In this document: one piece after another, positions 1 to 12,863 of the stretch
Position numbering within the stretch: the stretch's first letter is position 1
Layout of the letters: each line of letters begins with the position of its first letter
Source: Hydractinia symbiolongicarpus
Taxonomy: Eukaryota > Cnidaria > Hydrozoa > Anthoathecata > Hydractiniidae
Direction of reading: 5' to 3'
DNA length: 64,000 nucleotides
NCBI RefSeq assembly: GCF_029227915.1
Contig: NC_079880.1
Coordinates: forward strand, 1,428,001-1,492,000
Program-made: the position numbers and the translations under genes
Notes under the pieces: model-generated
Seen by the model: the letters and a program-made list of their open reading frames with translations, nothing else
Database searches by the model: none
What the model was told of the DNA's origin: nothing

Positions 1-372
1 AAAAGCGATGCAACCTAGTAATAACAGATAAATATCGCTATATACATGTTGGTACGAATATGTGACGCAACCGTTGTAACTCAAACGAACTGACACCGTT
101 AGAAAGTCAATTAAATGCACTTTTTGAAACTGTCGCTAATTAGTCAGCGCGCGATAACGGCTAGGATAGGTCCCACAGTAAGAATTGACTTATTTATCTA
201 AATATTTAACTGAAGCGGTACCACAGCGCCCAGTGTAATCGCTGAGTTCCGGCAATCACGTCAAATTAAGAAGAATGTTATTTCTTGGAGTCCAATTGTC
301 TCACTTTTACATTTATAAGGTCACAGCCCAAAATCAGTTGAATTAAGTCCCACAGTCAATCGATTCACTGTT
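1..372. repeat. 372-bp satellite-like repeat, full copy
   Basis: The stretch is unrelated by eye to the 203-bp satellite that fills the rest of the window. Its first 193 bases recur 372 bp downstream: caacctagtaata at 11 and 383, acatgttggtacgaatatg near 44 and 416, and gcgataac at 151 and 523. Bases 194-372 occur only once here, so the unit length rests on one interval. No open reading frame of note and no similarity to a known gene is evident. It is most simply the edge of a second tandem array that continues left of the window. A dispersed element present in two adjacent copies cannot be excluded. Confidence 0.75.
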
Positions 373-565
373 AAATGCAATACAACCTAGTAATACCGGA
401 AAGATATCACGAAATACATGTTGGTACGAATATGTGACTCAACTGTTGTAACACAAACTGATTGATACTGTTAGAAAGTCAATGAAATGTAGTTTTTGAA
501 ACTGTCTCTATTTCTTTAGCACGCGATAACAGCTAGGATTGGTCCCCCAGTACAAAATGGCTTAT
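373..565. repeat. 372-bp repeat, truncated second copy
   Basis: This aligns without gaps to bases 1-193 with 34 mismatches by hand count, about 82% identity. The homology ends at ctta (561-564), after which copy 1 continues as its own sequence while this copy switches to the 203-bp satellite. The divergence is much greater than among neighbouring 203-bp monomers, so this family looks older or less homogenised at its edge. Confidence 0.78.
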
Positions 566-566
566 A
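565..566. other. Junction between two satellite families
   Basis: Left of the junction the sequence follows the 372-bp repeat. From aagcccgg at 566 it follows the 203-bp satellite, entering at about monomer position 52 (counting from atgagtttac as 1). No transposon end, target duplication or unique spacer separates them. The joint looks like an illegitimate recombination or array-invasion breakpoint. A microhomology of at most a few bases is possible. Confidence 0.8.
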
Positions 567-3500
567 AGCCCGGATTTACGGGAAATCGCGGGTTTTCGTT
601 TGCCGGCGATTAAACTTCTTTTATTCAGCGTCTCATCAAAAATGAAAACATTTTTGAAAACTACAAGTCTCATGCGTTTTAGTGGTGAAAAAAAAATTTA
701 AAAAATCGTTCGGGAAATGAGTTTACTCCCTGGGTACTTTCTTTGTATACATTCGAATATACGGGCCAAGCCCCGGATTTACGGGAAAACGCGGGATTTC
801 GTTTGCCGGCGATTAAACTTCTTTTATTCAGCGTCTCATCAAAAATGAAAACATTTTTGAAAACTACAAGTCTCATGCGTTATAGTGGTGAAAAAGTAAT
901 TTAAAAAATCGTTTGGAAAATGAGTTTACGCCCTGGGTACTTTCTTTGTATACTTTTGACTTTACGGCCAAGCCCGGGATTTACGGGAAATCGCGGGTTT
1001 TCGTTTGCCGGCGATTAAACTTCTTTTATTCAGCGTCCCATCAAATATGAAAATATTTTTAAAAACTACAAGTCTTATGCGTTTTAGTGGTGAGAAAATA
1101 ATTTAAAAAATCGTTCTGGAAATGAGTTTACTCACAGGGTACTTTCTTTGTATACTTTTGACTATACGGGCCGAGTCCGGGATTTACGGGAAATCGCGGA
1201 TTTTCGTTTGCCGGCGATTAAACTTCTTTTATTCAGCGTCCCATCAAATATGAAAATATTTTTGAAAACTACAAGTCTCATGCGTTTAGTGGTAAAAAAA
1301 TAATATAAAAAATCGTTCGGGAAATGAGTTTACTCCCTGGGTACTTTCTTTGTATACTTTTGACTATACGGGCCAAACCCGGGATTTACGGGAAATCGCA
1401 GGTTTTCGTTTGCCGGCGATTAAACTTCTTTTATTCAGCGTCTCATCAAAAATGAAAACATTTTTGAAAACTACAAGTCTCATGCGTTTTAGTGGTGAAA
1501 AAGTAATTTAAAAAATCGTTTGGAAAATGAGTTTACGCTCTGGGTACTTTCTTTGTATACTTTTGACTATACGGCCAAGCCCGGGATTTACGGGAAATTG
1601 CGGGTTTTCGTTTGCCGGCGAATAAACTTCTTTTATTCAGCGTCCCATCAAATATGAAAATATTTTTAAGAACTACAAGTCTTATGCGTTTTAGTGGTGA
1701 GAAAATAATTTAAAAAATCGTTCTGGAAATGAGTTTACTCACAGGGTACTTTCTTTGTATACATTCGACTATACGTGCCAAGCCCGGGATTTACGGGAAA
1801 TCGCGGGTTTTCGTTTGCAGGCGATTAAACTGCTTTTATTCAGCGTCTCATCAAAAATGAAAACATTCTTGAAAACTACAAGTCTCATGCGTTTTAGTGG
1901 TGAAATAATAATTTAAAAAATCGTTTGGGAAATGAGTTTACTCCCTGGGTACTTTCTTTGTATACTTTTGACTATACGAGCCGAGTCCAGGATTTACGGG
2001 AAATCGCAGGTTTTCGTTTGCCGGCGATTAAACTTCTTTTATTCAGCGTCTCATCAAAAATGAAAACATTTTTGAAAACTACAAGTCTCATGCGTTTTAG
2101 TGGTGAAAAAATAATTTAAAAAATTGATCGGGAAATGAGTTTACTCCCTGGGTACTTTCTTTGTATACTTTTGACTATACGGGCCAAGCCAGGATTTACG
2201 GGAAATCGCGGGTTTTCGTTTGCCGGCGATTAAACTTCTTTTATTCAGCGTCTCATCAAAAATGAAAACATTTTTAAAAACTACAAGTCTTATGCGTTTT
2301 AGTGGTGAAAAAATAATTTAAAAAATCGTTCTGGAAATGAGTTTACTCCCTGGGTACTTTCTTTGTATACTTTTGACTATACGGGCCGAGTCCGGGATTT
2401 AGGGAGATTGCAGGTTTTCGTTTGCCGGCGATTAAACTGCTTTTTTTCAGCGTCTCATCAAAAATGAAAACATTTTTGAAAACTACAAGTCTCATGCGTT
2501 TTAGTGGTGAAAAAGTAAATTAAAAAATCGTTCGGGAAATGAGTTTACTCCCTGGGTACTTTCTTTGTATACTTTTGACTATACGGGCCAAGCCCAGGAT
2601 TTACGGGAAATCGCGGGTTTTCGTTTGCCGGCGATTAAACTTCTTTTGTTCAGCGTCTCATCAAAAATGAAAACATTTTTAAAAACTACAAGTCTTATGC
2701 GTTTTAGTGGTGAAAAAATAATTTAAAAAATCGTTCTGGAAATGAGTTTACTCCCTGGGTACTTTCTTTGTATACTTTTGACTATACGGGCCGAGTCCGG
2801 GATTTACGGGAAATCGCAGGTTTTCGTTTGCCGGCGATTAAACTGCTTTTATTCAGCGTGTCATCAAAAATGAAAACATTTTTGAAAACTATAAGTCTCA
2901 TGCGTTTTAGTGGTGAAAAAATAATTTAAAAAATCGTTCGGGAAATGAGTTTACTCCCTGGGTACTTTCTTTGTATACTTTTGACTATACGGGCTGAGTC
3001 CGGAATTTAGGGAAATCGCAGGTTTTCGTTTGCCGGCGATTGAACTGCTTTTTTTCAGCGTCTCATCAAAAATGAAAACATTTTTGAAAACTAAAAGTCT
3101 CATGCGTTTTAGTGGTGAAAAAATAATTTAAAAAATCGTTCGGGAAATGAGTTTACTTCCTGGGTACTTTCTTTGTATACTTTTGACTATACGGGCCAAG
3201 CCGGGATTTACGGGAAATCGCGGGTTTTCGTTTGCCGGCGATTAAACTTCTTCTATTCAGCGTCTCATCAAAAATGAAAACATTTTTAAAAACTACAAGT
3301 CTTATGCGTTTTAGTGATGAAAAAATAATTTAAAAAATCGTTCTGGAAATGAGTTTACTCATAGAGTACTTTCTTTGTATACATTCGACTATACGTGCCA
3401 AGCCCGGGATTTACGGGAAATCGCGGGTTTTCGTTTGCCGGCGATTAAACTGCTTTATTCAGCGTCTCATCAAAAATGAAAACATTTTTAAAAACTACAA

Positions 3501-5574
3501 GTCTTATGCGTTTTAGTGGTGAAAAAATAATTTAAAAAATCGTTCTGGAAATGAGTTTACTCACAGGGTACTTTCTTTGTATACATTCGACTATACGGGC
3601 CAAGCCCGGGATTTACGGGAAATCGCGGGTTTTCGTTTTCCGGCGATTAAAACTCTTTCATTAAGCGTCTAATCAAAAATGAAAACATTTTTGAAAACTA
3701 CAAGTCTCATGCGTTTTAGTGGTGAAAAAAAAATTTAAAAAATCGTTCGGGAAATGAGTTTACTCCCTGGGTACTTTCTTTGTATACATTCGACTATACG
3801 GGCCAAGCCCCGGATTTACGGGAAAACGCGGGATTTCGTTTGCCGGCGATTAAACCTCTTTTATTAAGCGTCTCATCAAAAATGAAAACATTTTTGAAAA
3901 CTACAAGTCTTATGCGTTTTAGTGGTGAAAAAATAATTAAAAAAATCGTTCTGGAAATGAGTTTACTCCCTGGGTACTTTCTTTGTATAGTTTTGACTAT
4001 ACGGGCCGAGTCCGGGATTTAGGGAAATCGCAGGTTTTCGTTTGCCGGCGATTAAACTTCTTTTTTTCAGCGTCTCATCAAAAATGAAAACATTTTTAAA
4101 AACTACAAGTCTCATGCGTTTTAGTGGTGAAAAGTAATTTAAAAAATCGTTTGGAAAATGAGTTTACGCCCTGGGTACTTTCTTTGTATACTTTTGACTA
4201 TACGGCCAAGCCCGGGATTTACGGGAAATTGCGGGTTTTCGTTTGCCGGCGATTAAACTTCTTTTATTCAGCGTCCCATCAAATATGAAAATATTTTTAA
4301 AAACTACAAGTCTTATGCGTTTTAGTGGTGAGAAAATAATTTAAAAAATCGTTCTGGAAATGAGTTAACTCACAGGGTACTTTCTTTGTATACATTCGAC
4401 TATACGTGCCGAGCCCGGGATTTACGGGAAATCGCGGGTTTTCGTTTGCCGGCGATTAAACTGCTTTTATTCAGCGTCTCATCAAAAATGAAAACATTCT
4501 TGAAAACTACAAGTCTCATGCGTTTTAGTGGTGAAATAATAATTTAAAAAATCGTTTGGGAAATGAGTTTACTCCCTGGGTACTTTCTTTGTATACTTTT
4601 GACTATACGGGCCGAGTCCAGGATTTGCAGGAAATCGCAGGTTTTCGTTTGCCGGCGATTAAACTTCTTTTATTCAGCGTCTCATCAAAAATGAAAACAT
4701 TTTTAAAAACTACAAGTCTCATGCGTTTTAGTGGTGAAAAAGTAATTTAAAAAATCGTTCGGGAAATGAGTTTACTCCCTGGGTACTTTCTTTGTATACT
4801 TTTGACTATACGGGCCAAGCCCGGGATTTACGGGAAATCGCGGGTTTTCGTTTGCCGGCGATTAAACTTCTTTTATTCAGCGTCTCATCAAAAATAAAAA
4901 CATTTTTAAAAACTACAAGTCTTATGCGTTTTAGTGGTGAAAAAATAATTTAAAAAATCGTTCTGGAAATGAGTTTACTCCCTGGATACTTTCTTTGTAT
5001 ACTTTTGAATATACGGGCCGAGTCCGGGATTTAGGGAAATTGCAGGTTTTCGTTTGCCGGCGATTAAACTGCTTTTTTTCAGCGTCTCATCAAAAATGAA
5101 AACATTTTTGAAAACTACAAGTCTCATGCGTTTTAGTGGTGAAAAAATAATTTAAAAAATCGTTCGGGAAATGAGTTTACTCCCTGGGTACTTTCTTTGT
5201 ATACTTTTGACTATACGGGCCGAGTCCGGGATTTAGGGAAATCGCAGGTTTTCGTTTGCCGGCGATTAAACTGCTTTTTTTCAGTGTCTCATCAAAAATG
5301 AAAACATTTTTGAAAACTACCAATCTCATGCGTTTTAGTGGTGAAAAAATAATTTAAAAAATCGTTCGGAAAATGAGTTTACTTCCTGGGTACTTTCTTT
5401 GTATACTTTTGACTATACGGGCCAAGCCGGGATTTACGGGAAATCGCGGGTTTTCGTTTGCCGGCGATTAAACTGCTTTTATTCAGCGTCTCATCAAAAA
5501 TGAAAACATTCTTGAAAACTACAAGTCTCATGCGTTTTAGTGGTGAAATAATAATTTAAAAAATCGTTTGGGAA
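566..5574 (+). repeat. Left edge domain: mixed monomer subfamilies
   Basis: About 25 monomers of types A, B, C, E, F and G occur in an irregular order. Several early copies are atypical, for example ccccggatttac with gaaaacgcgggatttcg near 775, tttacggccaag near 963, and gcgtttagtggtaaaaaaa near 1,283. The E and G types found here are otherwise seen only beyond 49 kb. No gene, RNA gene or transposon is visible in this stretch. Confidence 0.85.
3551..4765 (+). repeat. Left copy of the F-E-G-C'-V cassette
   Basis: The six monomers read F, a ccccgg variant (Y), E, G, C' and V. The order matches the cassette that dominates from 49.3 kb to the right edge, apart from Y, which reappears near 55.9 kb again next to F. 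It is the only copy of this order that I could find left of 49 kb. Confidence 0.83.
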
Positions 5575-7601
5575 ATGAGTTTACTCCCTGGGTACTTTCT
5601 TTGTATACTTTTGACTATGCGGGCCGAGTCCAGGATTTACGGGAAATCACAGGTTTTCGTTTGCCGGCGATTAAACTTCTTTTATTCAGCGTCTCATCAA
5701 AAAATGAAAACATTTTTAAAAACTACAAGTCTCATGCGTTTTAGTGGTGAAAAAGTGATTTAAAAATTCGTTCGGGAAATGAGTTTACTCCCTTGCTACT
5801 TTCTTTGCATACTTTTGACTATACGGGCCAAGCCCGGGATTTACGGGAAATCGCGGATTTTCGTTTGCCGGCGATTAAACTTCTTTTATTCAGTGTCTCA
5901 TCAAAAATGAAAACATTTTTGAAAACTACAAGTCTCATGCGTTTTAGTGGTGAAAAAATAATTTAAAAAATCGTTCGGGAGATGAGTTTACTCCCTGGGT
6001 ACTTTCTTTGTATACTTTTGACTATACGGGCCAAGCCAAGAGTTACGGGAAATCGCGGGTTTTCGTTTGCCGGCGATTAAACTGCTTTTTTTCAGTGTCT
6101 CATCAAAAATGAAAACATTTTTGAAAACTACAAGTCTCATGCGTTTTAGTGGTGAAAAAATAATTTAAAAAATCGTTCGGGAAATGAGTTTACTTCCTGG
6201 GTACTTTCTTTGTATACTTTTGACTATACGGGCCAAGCCGGGATTTACGGGAAATCGCGGGTTTTCGTTTGCCGGCGATTAAACTTCGTTTATTCAGCGT
6301 CTCATCAAAAATGAAAACAATCTTGAAAACTACAAGTCTCATGCGTTTTAGTGGTGAAATAATAATTTAAAAAATCGTTTGGGAAATGAGTTTACTCCCT
6401 GGGTACTTTCTTTGTATACTTTTGACTATACGGGCCGAGTCCAGGATTTACGGGAAATCACAGGTTTTCGTTTGCCGGCGATTAAACTTCTTTTATTCAG
6501 CGTCTCATCAAAAAATGAAAACATTTTTGAAAACTACAAGTCTCATGCGTTTTAGTGGTGAAAAAGTGATTTAAAAAATCGTTCGGGAAATGAGTTTACT
6601 CCCTTGGTACTTTCTTTGCATACTTTTGACTATACGGGCCAAGCCCGGGATTTACGGGAAATCGCGGATTTTCGTTTGCCGGCGATTAAACTTCTTTTAT
6701 TCAGTGTCTCATCAAAAATGAAAACATTTTTGAAAACTACAAGTCTCATGCGTTTTAGTGGTGAAAAAATAATTTAAAAAATCGTTCGGGAGATGAGTTT
6801 ACTCCCTGGGTACTTTCTTTGTATACTTTTGACTATACGGGCCAAGCCAAGAGTTACGGGAAATCGCGGGTTTTCGTTTGCCGGCGATTAAACTGCTTTT
6901 TTTCAGTGTCTCATCAAAAATGAAAACATTTTTGAAAACTACAAGTCTCATGCGTTTTAGTGGTGAAAAAGTAATTTAAAAAATCGTTCGGGAAATGAGT
7001 TTACTCCCTGGGTACTTTCTTTGTATACTTTTGACTATACGGACCAAGCCCGGGATTTACGGGAAATCGCGGGTTTTCGTTTGCCGGCGATTAAACTTCT
7101 TTTATTCAGCGTCTCATCAAAAATGAAAACATTTTTGAAAACTACAAGTCTCATGCGTTTTAGTGGTGAAAAAATAATTTAAAAAATTGTTCGGGAAATG
7201 AGTTTACTCCCTGGGTACTTTCTTTGTATACTTTTGACTATACGGGCCAAGCCGGGATTTACGGGAAATCGCGGGTTTTCGTTTGCCGGCGATTAAACTT
7301 CTTTTATTCAGCGTCTCATCAAAAATGAAAACATTTTTAAAAACTACAAGTCTTATGCGTTTTAGTGGTGAAAAAATAATTTAAAAAATCGTTCGGGAGA
7401 TGAGTTTACTCCCTGGGTACTTTCTTTGTATACTTTTGACTATACGGGCCAAGCCAAGAGTTACGGGAAATCGCGGGTTTTCGTTTGCCGGCGATTAAAC
7501 TGCTTTTTTTCAGTGTCTCATCAAAAATGAAAACATTTTTGAAAACTACAAGTCTCATGCGTTTTAGTGGTGAAAAAGTAATTTAAAAAATCGTTCGGGA
7601 A
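5575..7601 (+). repeat. 811-bp 4-monomer HOR region
   Basis: The monomer at 5,575 (gccgagtccagg, aatcacagg, tcatcaaaaaatg with an extra a) recurs at 6,386, exactly 811 bp on, and its three followers, including a D monomer at 6,031 and 6,842, match for most of the second copy. Within 6.8-7.6 kb a roughly 607-bp 3-mer (D, ggaccaag, gccggg) is also repeated. The same 811-bp cassette returns at 13,470 and 14,281. Confidence 0.85.
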
Positions 7602-9625
7602 ATGAGTTTACTCCCTGGGTACTTTCTTTGTATACTTTTGACTATACGGACCAAGCCCGGGATTTACGGGAAATCGCGGGTTTTCGTTTGCCGGCGATTA
7701 AACTTCTTTTATTCAGCGTCTCATCAAAAATGAAAACATTTTTGAAAACTACAAGTCTCATGCGTTTTAGTGGTGAAAAAATAATTTAAAAAATTGTTCG
7801 GGAAATGAGTTTACTCCCTGGGTACTTTCTTTGTATACTTTTGACTATACGGGCCAAGCCGGGATTTACGGGAAATCGCGGGTTTTCGTTTGCCGGCGAT
7901 TAAACTTCTTTTATTCAGCGTCTCATCAAAAATGAAAACATTTTTAAAAACTACAAGTCTTATGCGTTTTAGTGGTGAAAAAATAATTTAAAAAATCGTT
8001 CTGGAAATGAGTTTACTCCCTGGGTACTTTCTTTGTATACTTTTGACTATACGGGCCGAGTCCGGGATTTAGGGGAATTGCAGGTTTTCGTTTGCCGGCG
8101 ATTAAACTGCTTTTTTTCAGCGTCTCATCAAAAATGAAAACATTTTTGAAAACTACAAGTCTCATGCGTTTTAGTGGTGAAAAAATAATTTAAAAAATCG
8201 TTCGGGAAATGAGTTTACTCCCTGGTACTTTCTTTGTATACTTTTGACTATACGGGCCGAGTCCGGGATTTAGGGAAATCGCAGGTTTTCGTTTGCCGGC
8301 GATTAAACTGCTTTTTTTCAGTGTCTCATCAAAAATGAAAACATTTTTGAAAACTACAAATCTCATGCGTTTTAGTGGTGAAAAAATAATTTAAAAAATC
8401 GTTCGGAAAATGAGTTTACTTCCTGGGTACTTTCTTTGTATACTTTTGACTATACGGGCCAAGCCGGGATTTACGGGAAATCGCGGGTTTTTGTTTGCCG
8501 GCGATTAAACTTCTTTTATTCAGCGTCTCATCAAAAATGAGAACATTTTTAAAAACTACAAGTCTTATGCGTTTTAGTGATAAAAAAATAATTTAAAAAA
8601 TCGTTCTGGAAATGAGTTTACTCACAGGCTACTTTCTTTGTATACATTCGACTATACGTGCCAAGCCCGGGATTTACGGGAAATCGCGGGTTTTCGTTTG
8701 CCGGCGATTAAACTGCTTTTATTCAGCGTCTCATCAAAAATGAAAACATTCTTGAAAACTACAAGTCTCATGCGTTTTAGTGGTGAAATAATAATTTAAA
8801 AAATCGTTTGGGAAATGAGTTTACTCCCTGGGTACTTTCTTTGTATACTTTTGACTATACGGGCCGAGTCCAGGATTTACGGGAAATCACAGGTTTTCGT
8901 TTGCCGGCGATTAAACTTCTTTTATTCAGCGTCTCATCAAAAAATGAAAACATTTTTAAAAACTACAAGTCTCATGCGTTTTAGTGGTGAAAAAGTGATT
9001 TAAAAATTCGTTCGGGAAATGAGTTTACTCCCTTGCTACTTTCTTTGCATACTTTTGACTATACGGGCCAAGCCCGGGATTTACGGGAAATCGCGGATTT
9101 TCGTTTGCCGGCGATTAAACTTCTTTTATTCAGTGTCTCATCAAAAATGAAAACATTTTTGAGAACTACAAGTCTCATGCGTTTTAGTGGTGAAAAAATA
9201 ATTTAAAAAATCGTTCGGGAGATGAGTTTACTCCCTGGGTACTTTCTTTGTATACTTTTGACTATACGGGCCAAGCCAAGAGTTACGGGAAATCGCGGGT
9301 TTTCGTTTGCCGGCGATTAAACTGCTTTTTTTCAGTGTCTCATCAAAAATGAAAACATTTTTGAAAACTACAAGTCTCATGCGTTTTAGTGGTGAAAAAA
9401 TAATTTAAAAAATCGTTCGGGAAATGAGTTTACTTCCTGGGTACTTTCTTTGTATACTTTTGACTATACGGGCCAAGCCGGGATTTACGGGAAATCGCGG
9501 GTTTTCGTTTGCCGGCGATTAAACTTCTTTTATTCAGCGTCTCATCAAAAATGAAAACAATCTTGAAAACTACAAGTCTCATGCGTTTTAGTGGTGAAAT
9601 AATAATTTAAAAAATCGTTTGGGAA
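7602..9625 (+). repeat. 2,025-bp 10-monomer HOR, copy 1
   Basis: This begins with a monomer carrying cggaccaagcccggg and contains ten monomers, including the landmark pair tgagaacattttt and gtgataaaaaaataattt near 8,541. It is one base short of the next copy because of cctggtac at 8,221 in place of cctgggtac. It matches 9,626-11,650 almost base for base. Confidence 0.88.
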
Positions 9626-11650
9626 ATGAGTTTACTCCCTGGGTACTTTCTTTGTATACTTTTGACTATACGGACCAAGCCCGGGATTTACGGGAAACCG
9701 CGGGTTTTCGTTTGCCGGCGATTAAACTTCTTTTATTCAGCGTCTCATCAAAAATGAAAACATTTTTGAAAACTACAAGTCTCATGCGTTTTAGTGGTGA
9801 AAAAATAATTTAAAAAATTGTTCGGGAAATGAGTTTACTCCCTGGGTACTTTCTTTGTATACTTTTGACTATACGGGCCAAGCCGGGATTTACGGGAAAT
9901 CGCGGGTTTTCGTTTGCCGGCGATTAAACTTCTTTTATTCAGCGTCTTATCAAAAATGAAAACATTTTTAAAAACTACAAGTCTTATGCGTTTTAGTGGT
10001 GAAAAAATAATTTAAAAAATCGTTCTGGAAATGAGTTTACTCCCTGGGTACTTTCTTTGTATACTTTTGACTATACGGGCCGAGTCCGGGATTTAGGGGA
10101 ATTGCAGGTTTTCGTTTGCCGGCGATTAAACTGCTTTTTTTCAGCGTCTCATCAAAAATGAAAACATTTTTGAAAACTACAAGTCTCATGCGTTTTAGTG
10201 GTGAAAAAATAATTTAAAAAATCGTTCGGGAAATGAGTTTACTCCCTGGGTACTTTCTTTGTATACTTTTGACTATACGGGCCGAGTCCGGGATTTAGGG
10301 AAATCGCAGGTTTTCGTTTGCCGGCGATTAAACTGCTTTTTTTCAGGGTCTCATCAAAAATGAAAACATTTTTGAAAACTACAAATCTCATGCGTTTTAG
10401 TGGTGAAAAAATAATTTAAAAAATCGTTCGGAAAATGAGTTTACTTCCTGGGTACTTTCTTTGTATACTTTTGACTATACGGGCCAAGCCGGGATTTACG
10501 GGAAATCGCGGGTTTTCGTTTGCCGGCGATTAAACTTCTTTTATTCAGCGTCTCATCAAAAATGAGAACATTTTTAAAAACTACAAGTCTTATGCGTTTT
10601 AGTGATAAAAAAATAATTTAAAAAATCGTTCTGGAAATGAGTTTACTCACAGGCTACTTTCTTTGTATACATTCGACTATACGTGCCAAGCCCGGGATTT
10701 ACGGGAAATCGCGGGTTTTCGTTTGCCGGCGATTAAACTGCTTTTATTCAGCGTCTCATCAAAAATGAAAACATTCTTGAAAACTACAAGTCTCATGCGT
10801 TTTAGTGGTGAAATAATAATTTAAAAAATCGTTTGGGAAATGAGTTTACTCCCTGGGTACTTTCTTTGTATACTTTTGACTATACGGGCCGAGTCCAGGA
10901 TTTACGGGAAATCACAGGTTTTCGTTTGCCGGCGATTAAACTTCTTTTATTCAGCGTCTCATCAAAAAATGAAAACATTTTTAAAAACTACAAGTCTCAT
11001 GCGTTTTAGTGGTGAAAAAGTGATTTAAAAATTCGTTCGGGAAATGAGTTTACTCCCTTGCTACTTTCTTTGCATACTTTTGACTATACGGGCCAAGCCC
11101 GGGATTTACGGGAAATCGCGGATTTTCGTTTGCCGGCGATTAAACTTCTTTTATTCAGTGTCTCATCAAAAATGAAAACATTTTTGAGAACTACAAGTCT
11201 CATGCGTTTTAGTGGTGAAAAAATAATTTAAAAAATCGTTCGGGAGATGAGTTTACTCCCTGGGTACTTTCTTTGTATACTTTTGACTATACGGGCCAAG
11301 CCAAGAGTTACGGGAAATCGCGGGTTTTCGTTTGCCGGCGATTAAACTGCTTTTTTTCAGTGTCTCATCAAAAATGAAAACATTTTTGAAAACTACAAGT
11401 CTCATGCGTTTTAGTGGTGAAAAAATAATTTAAAAAATCGTTCGGGAAATGAGTTTACTTCCTGGGTACTTTCTTTGTATACTTTTGACTATACGGGCCA
11501 AGCCGGGATTTACGGGAAATCGCGGGTTTTCGTTTGCCGGCGATTAAACTTCTTTTATTCAGCGTCTCATCAAAAATGAAAACAATCTTGAAAACTACAA
11601 GTCTCATGCGTTTTAGTGGTGAAATAATAATTTAAAAAATCGTTTGGGAA
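9626..11650 (+). repeat. 2,025-bp 10-monomer HOR, copy 2
   Basis: Landmarks sit exactly 2,025 bp from the next copy: cggaccaag at 9,671 and 11,696, gagaacatttt at 10,564 and 12,589, and gtttgggaaatgag at 9,619 and 11,644. Differences by eye are few, for example aaaccgcggg near 9,697 where copy 3 has aaatcgcggg. The high identity indicates recent unequal exchange or replication slippage. Confidence 0.9.
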
Positions 11651-12707
11651 ATGAGTTTACTCCCTGGGTACTTTCTTTGTATACTTTTGACTATACGGAC
11701 CAAGCCCGGGATTTACGGGAAATCGCGGGTTTTCGTTTGCCGGCGATTAAACTTCTTTTATTCAGCGTCTCATCAAAAATGAAAACATTTTTGAAAACTA
11801 CAAGTCTCATGCGTTTTAGTGGTGAAAAAATAATTTAAAAAATTGTTCGGGAAATGAGTTTACTCCCTGGGTACTTTCTTTGTATACTTTTGACTATACG
11901 GGCCAAGCCGGGATTTACGGGAAATCGCGGGTTTTCGTTTGCCGGCGATTAAACTTCTTTTATTCAGCGTCTCATCAAAAATGAAAACATTTTTAAAAAC
12001 TACAAGTCTTATGCGTTTTAGTGGTGAAAAAATAATTTAAAAAATCGTTCTGGAAATGAGTTTACTCCCTGGGTACTTTCTTTGTATACTTTTGACTATA
12101 CGGGCCGAGTCCGGGATTTAGGGGAATTGCAGGTTTTCGTTTGCCGGCGATTAAACTGCTTTTTTTCAGCGTCTCATCAAAAATGAAAACATTTTTGAAA
12201 ACTACAAGTCTCATGCGTTTTAGTGGTGAAAAAATAATTTAAAAAATCGTTCGGGAAATGAGTTTACTCCCTGGGTACTTTCTTTGTATACTTTTGACTA
12301 TACGGGCCGAGTCCGGGATTTAGGGAAATCGCAGGTTTTCGTTTGCCGGCGATTAAACTGCTTTTTTTCAGTGTCTCATCAAAAATGAAAACATTTTTGA
12401 AAACTACAAATCTCATGCGTTTTAGTGGTGAAAAAATAATTTAAAAAATCGTTCGGAAAATGAGTTTACTTCCTGGGTACTTTCTTTGTATACTTTTGAC
12501 TATACGGGCCAAGCCGGGATTTACGGGAAATCGCGGGTTTTCGTTTGCCGGCGATTAAACTTCTTTTATTCAGCGTCTCATCAAAAATGAGAACATTTTT
12601 AAAAACTACAAGTCTTATGCGTTTTAGTGATAAAAAAATAATTTAAAAAATCGTTCTGGAAATGAGTTTACTCACAGGCTACTTTCTTTGTATACATTCG
12701 ACTATAC
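11651..12707 (+). repeat. 2,025-bp HOR, partial copy 3
   Basis: The first five monomers repeat copy 2 and then the sixth, of type C, switches after cattcgactatac near 12,708 into a different monomer. The period breaks there. The segment that follows is a 606-bp repetition of what precedes it. Confidence 0.86.
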
Positions 12708-12863
12708 GGGCCAAGCCGGGATTTACGGGAAATCGCGGGTTTTCGTTTGCCGGCGATTAAACTGCTTTTTTTCAGCGTCTCATCAAAAATGAAAACATTT
12801 TTGAAAACTACAAGTCTCATGCGTTTTAGTGGTGAAAAAATAATTTAAAAAATCGTTCGGGAA
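12662..12863 (+). repeat. Hybrid monomer marking an HOR breakpoint
   Basis: It starts as type C (ctcacaggctac, cattcgactatac), continues as a gccaagccggg monomer, and ends as type B (aaactgctttttttcag). The composite nature and its position at the break in the 2,025-bp period suggest one or two in-register crossovers inside this single monomer. Confidence 0.75.

Noticed and set aside
1-565. A tRNA, rRNA or other RNA gene in the left flank
   Set aside because: No cloverleaf, A/B box pair or conserved rRNA segment was recognisable; the region is explained by the 372-bp repeat.
1-565. Homology between the 372-bp repeat and the 203-bp satellite
   Set aside because: No shared stretch beyond short chance matches; 372 is not a multiple of 202-203.
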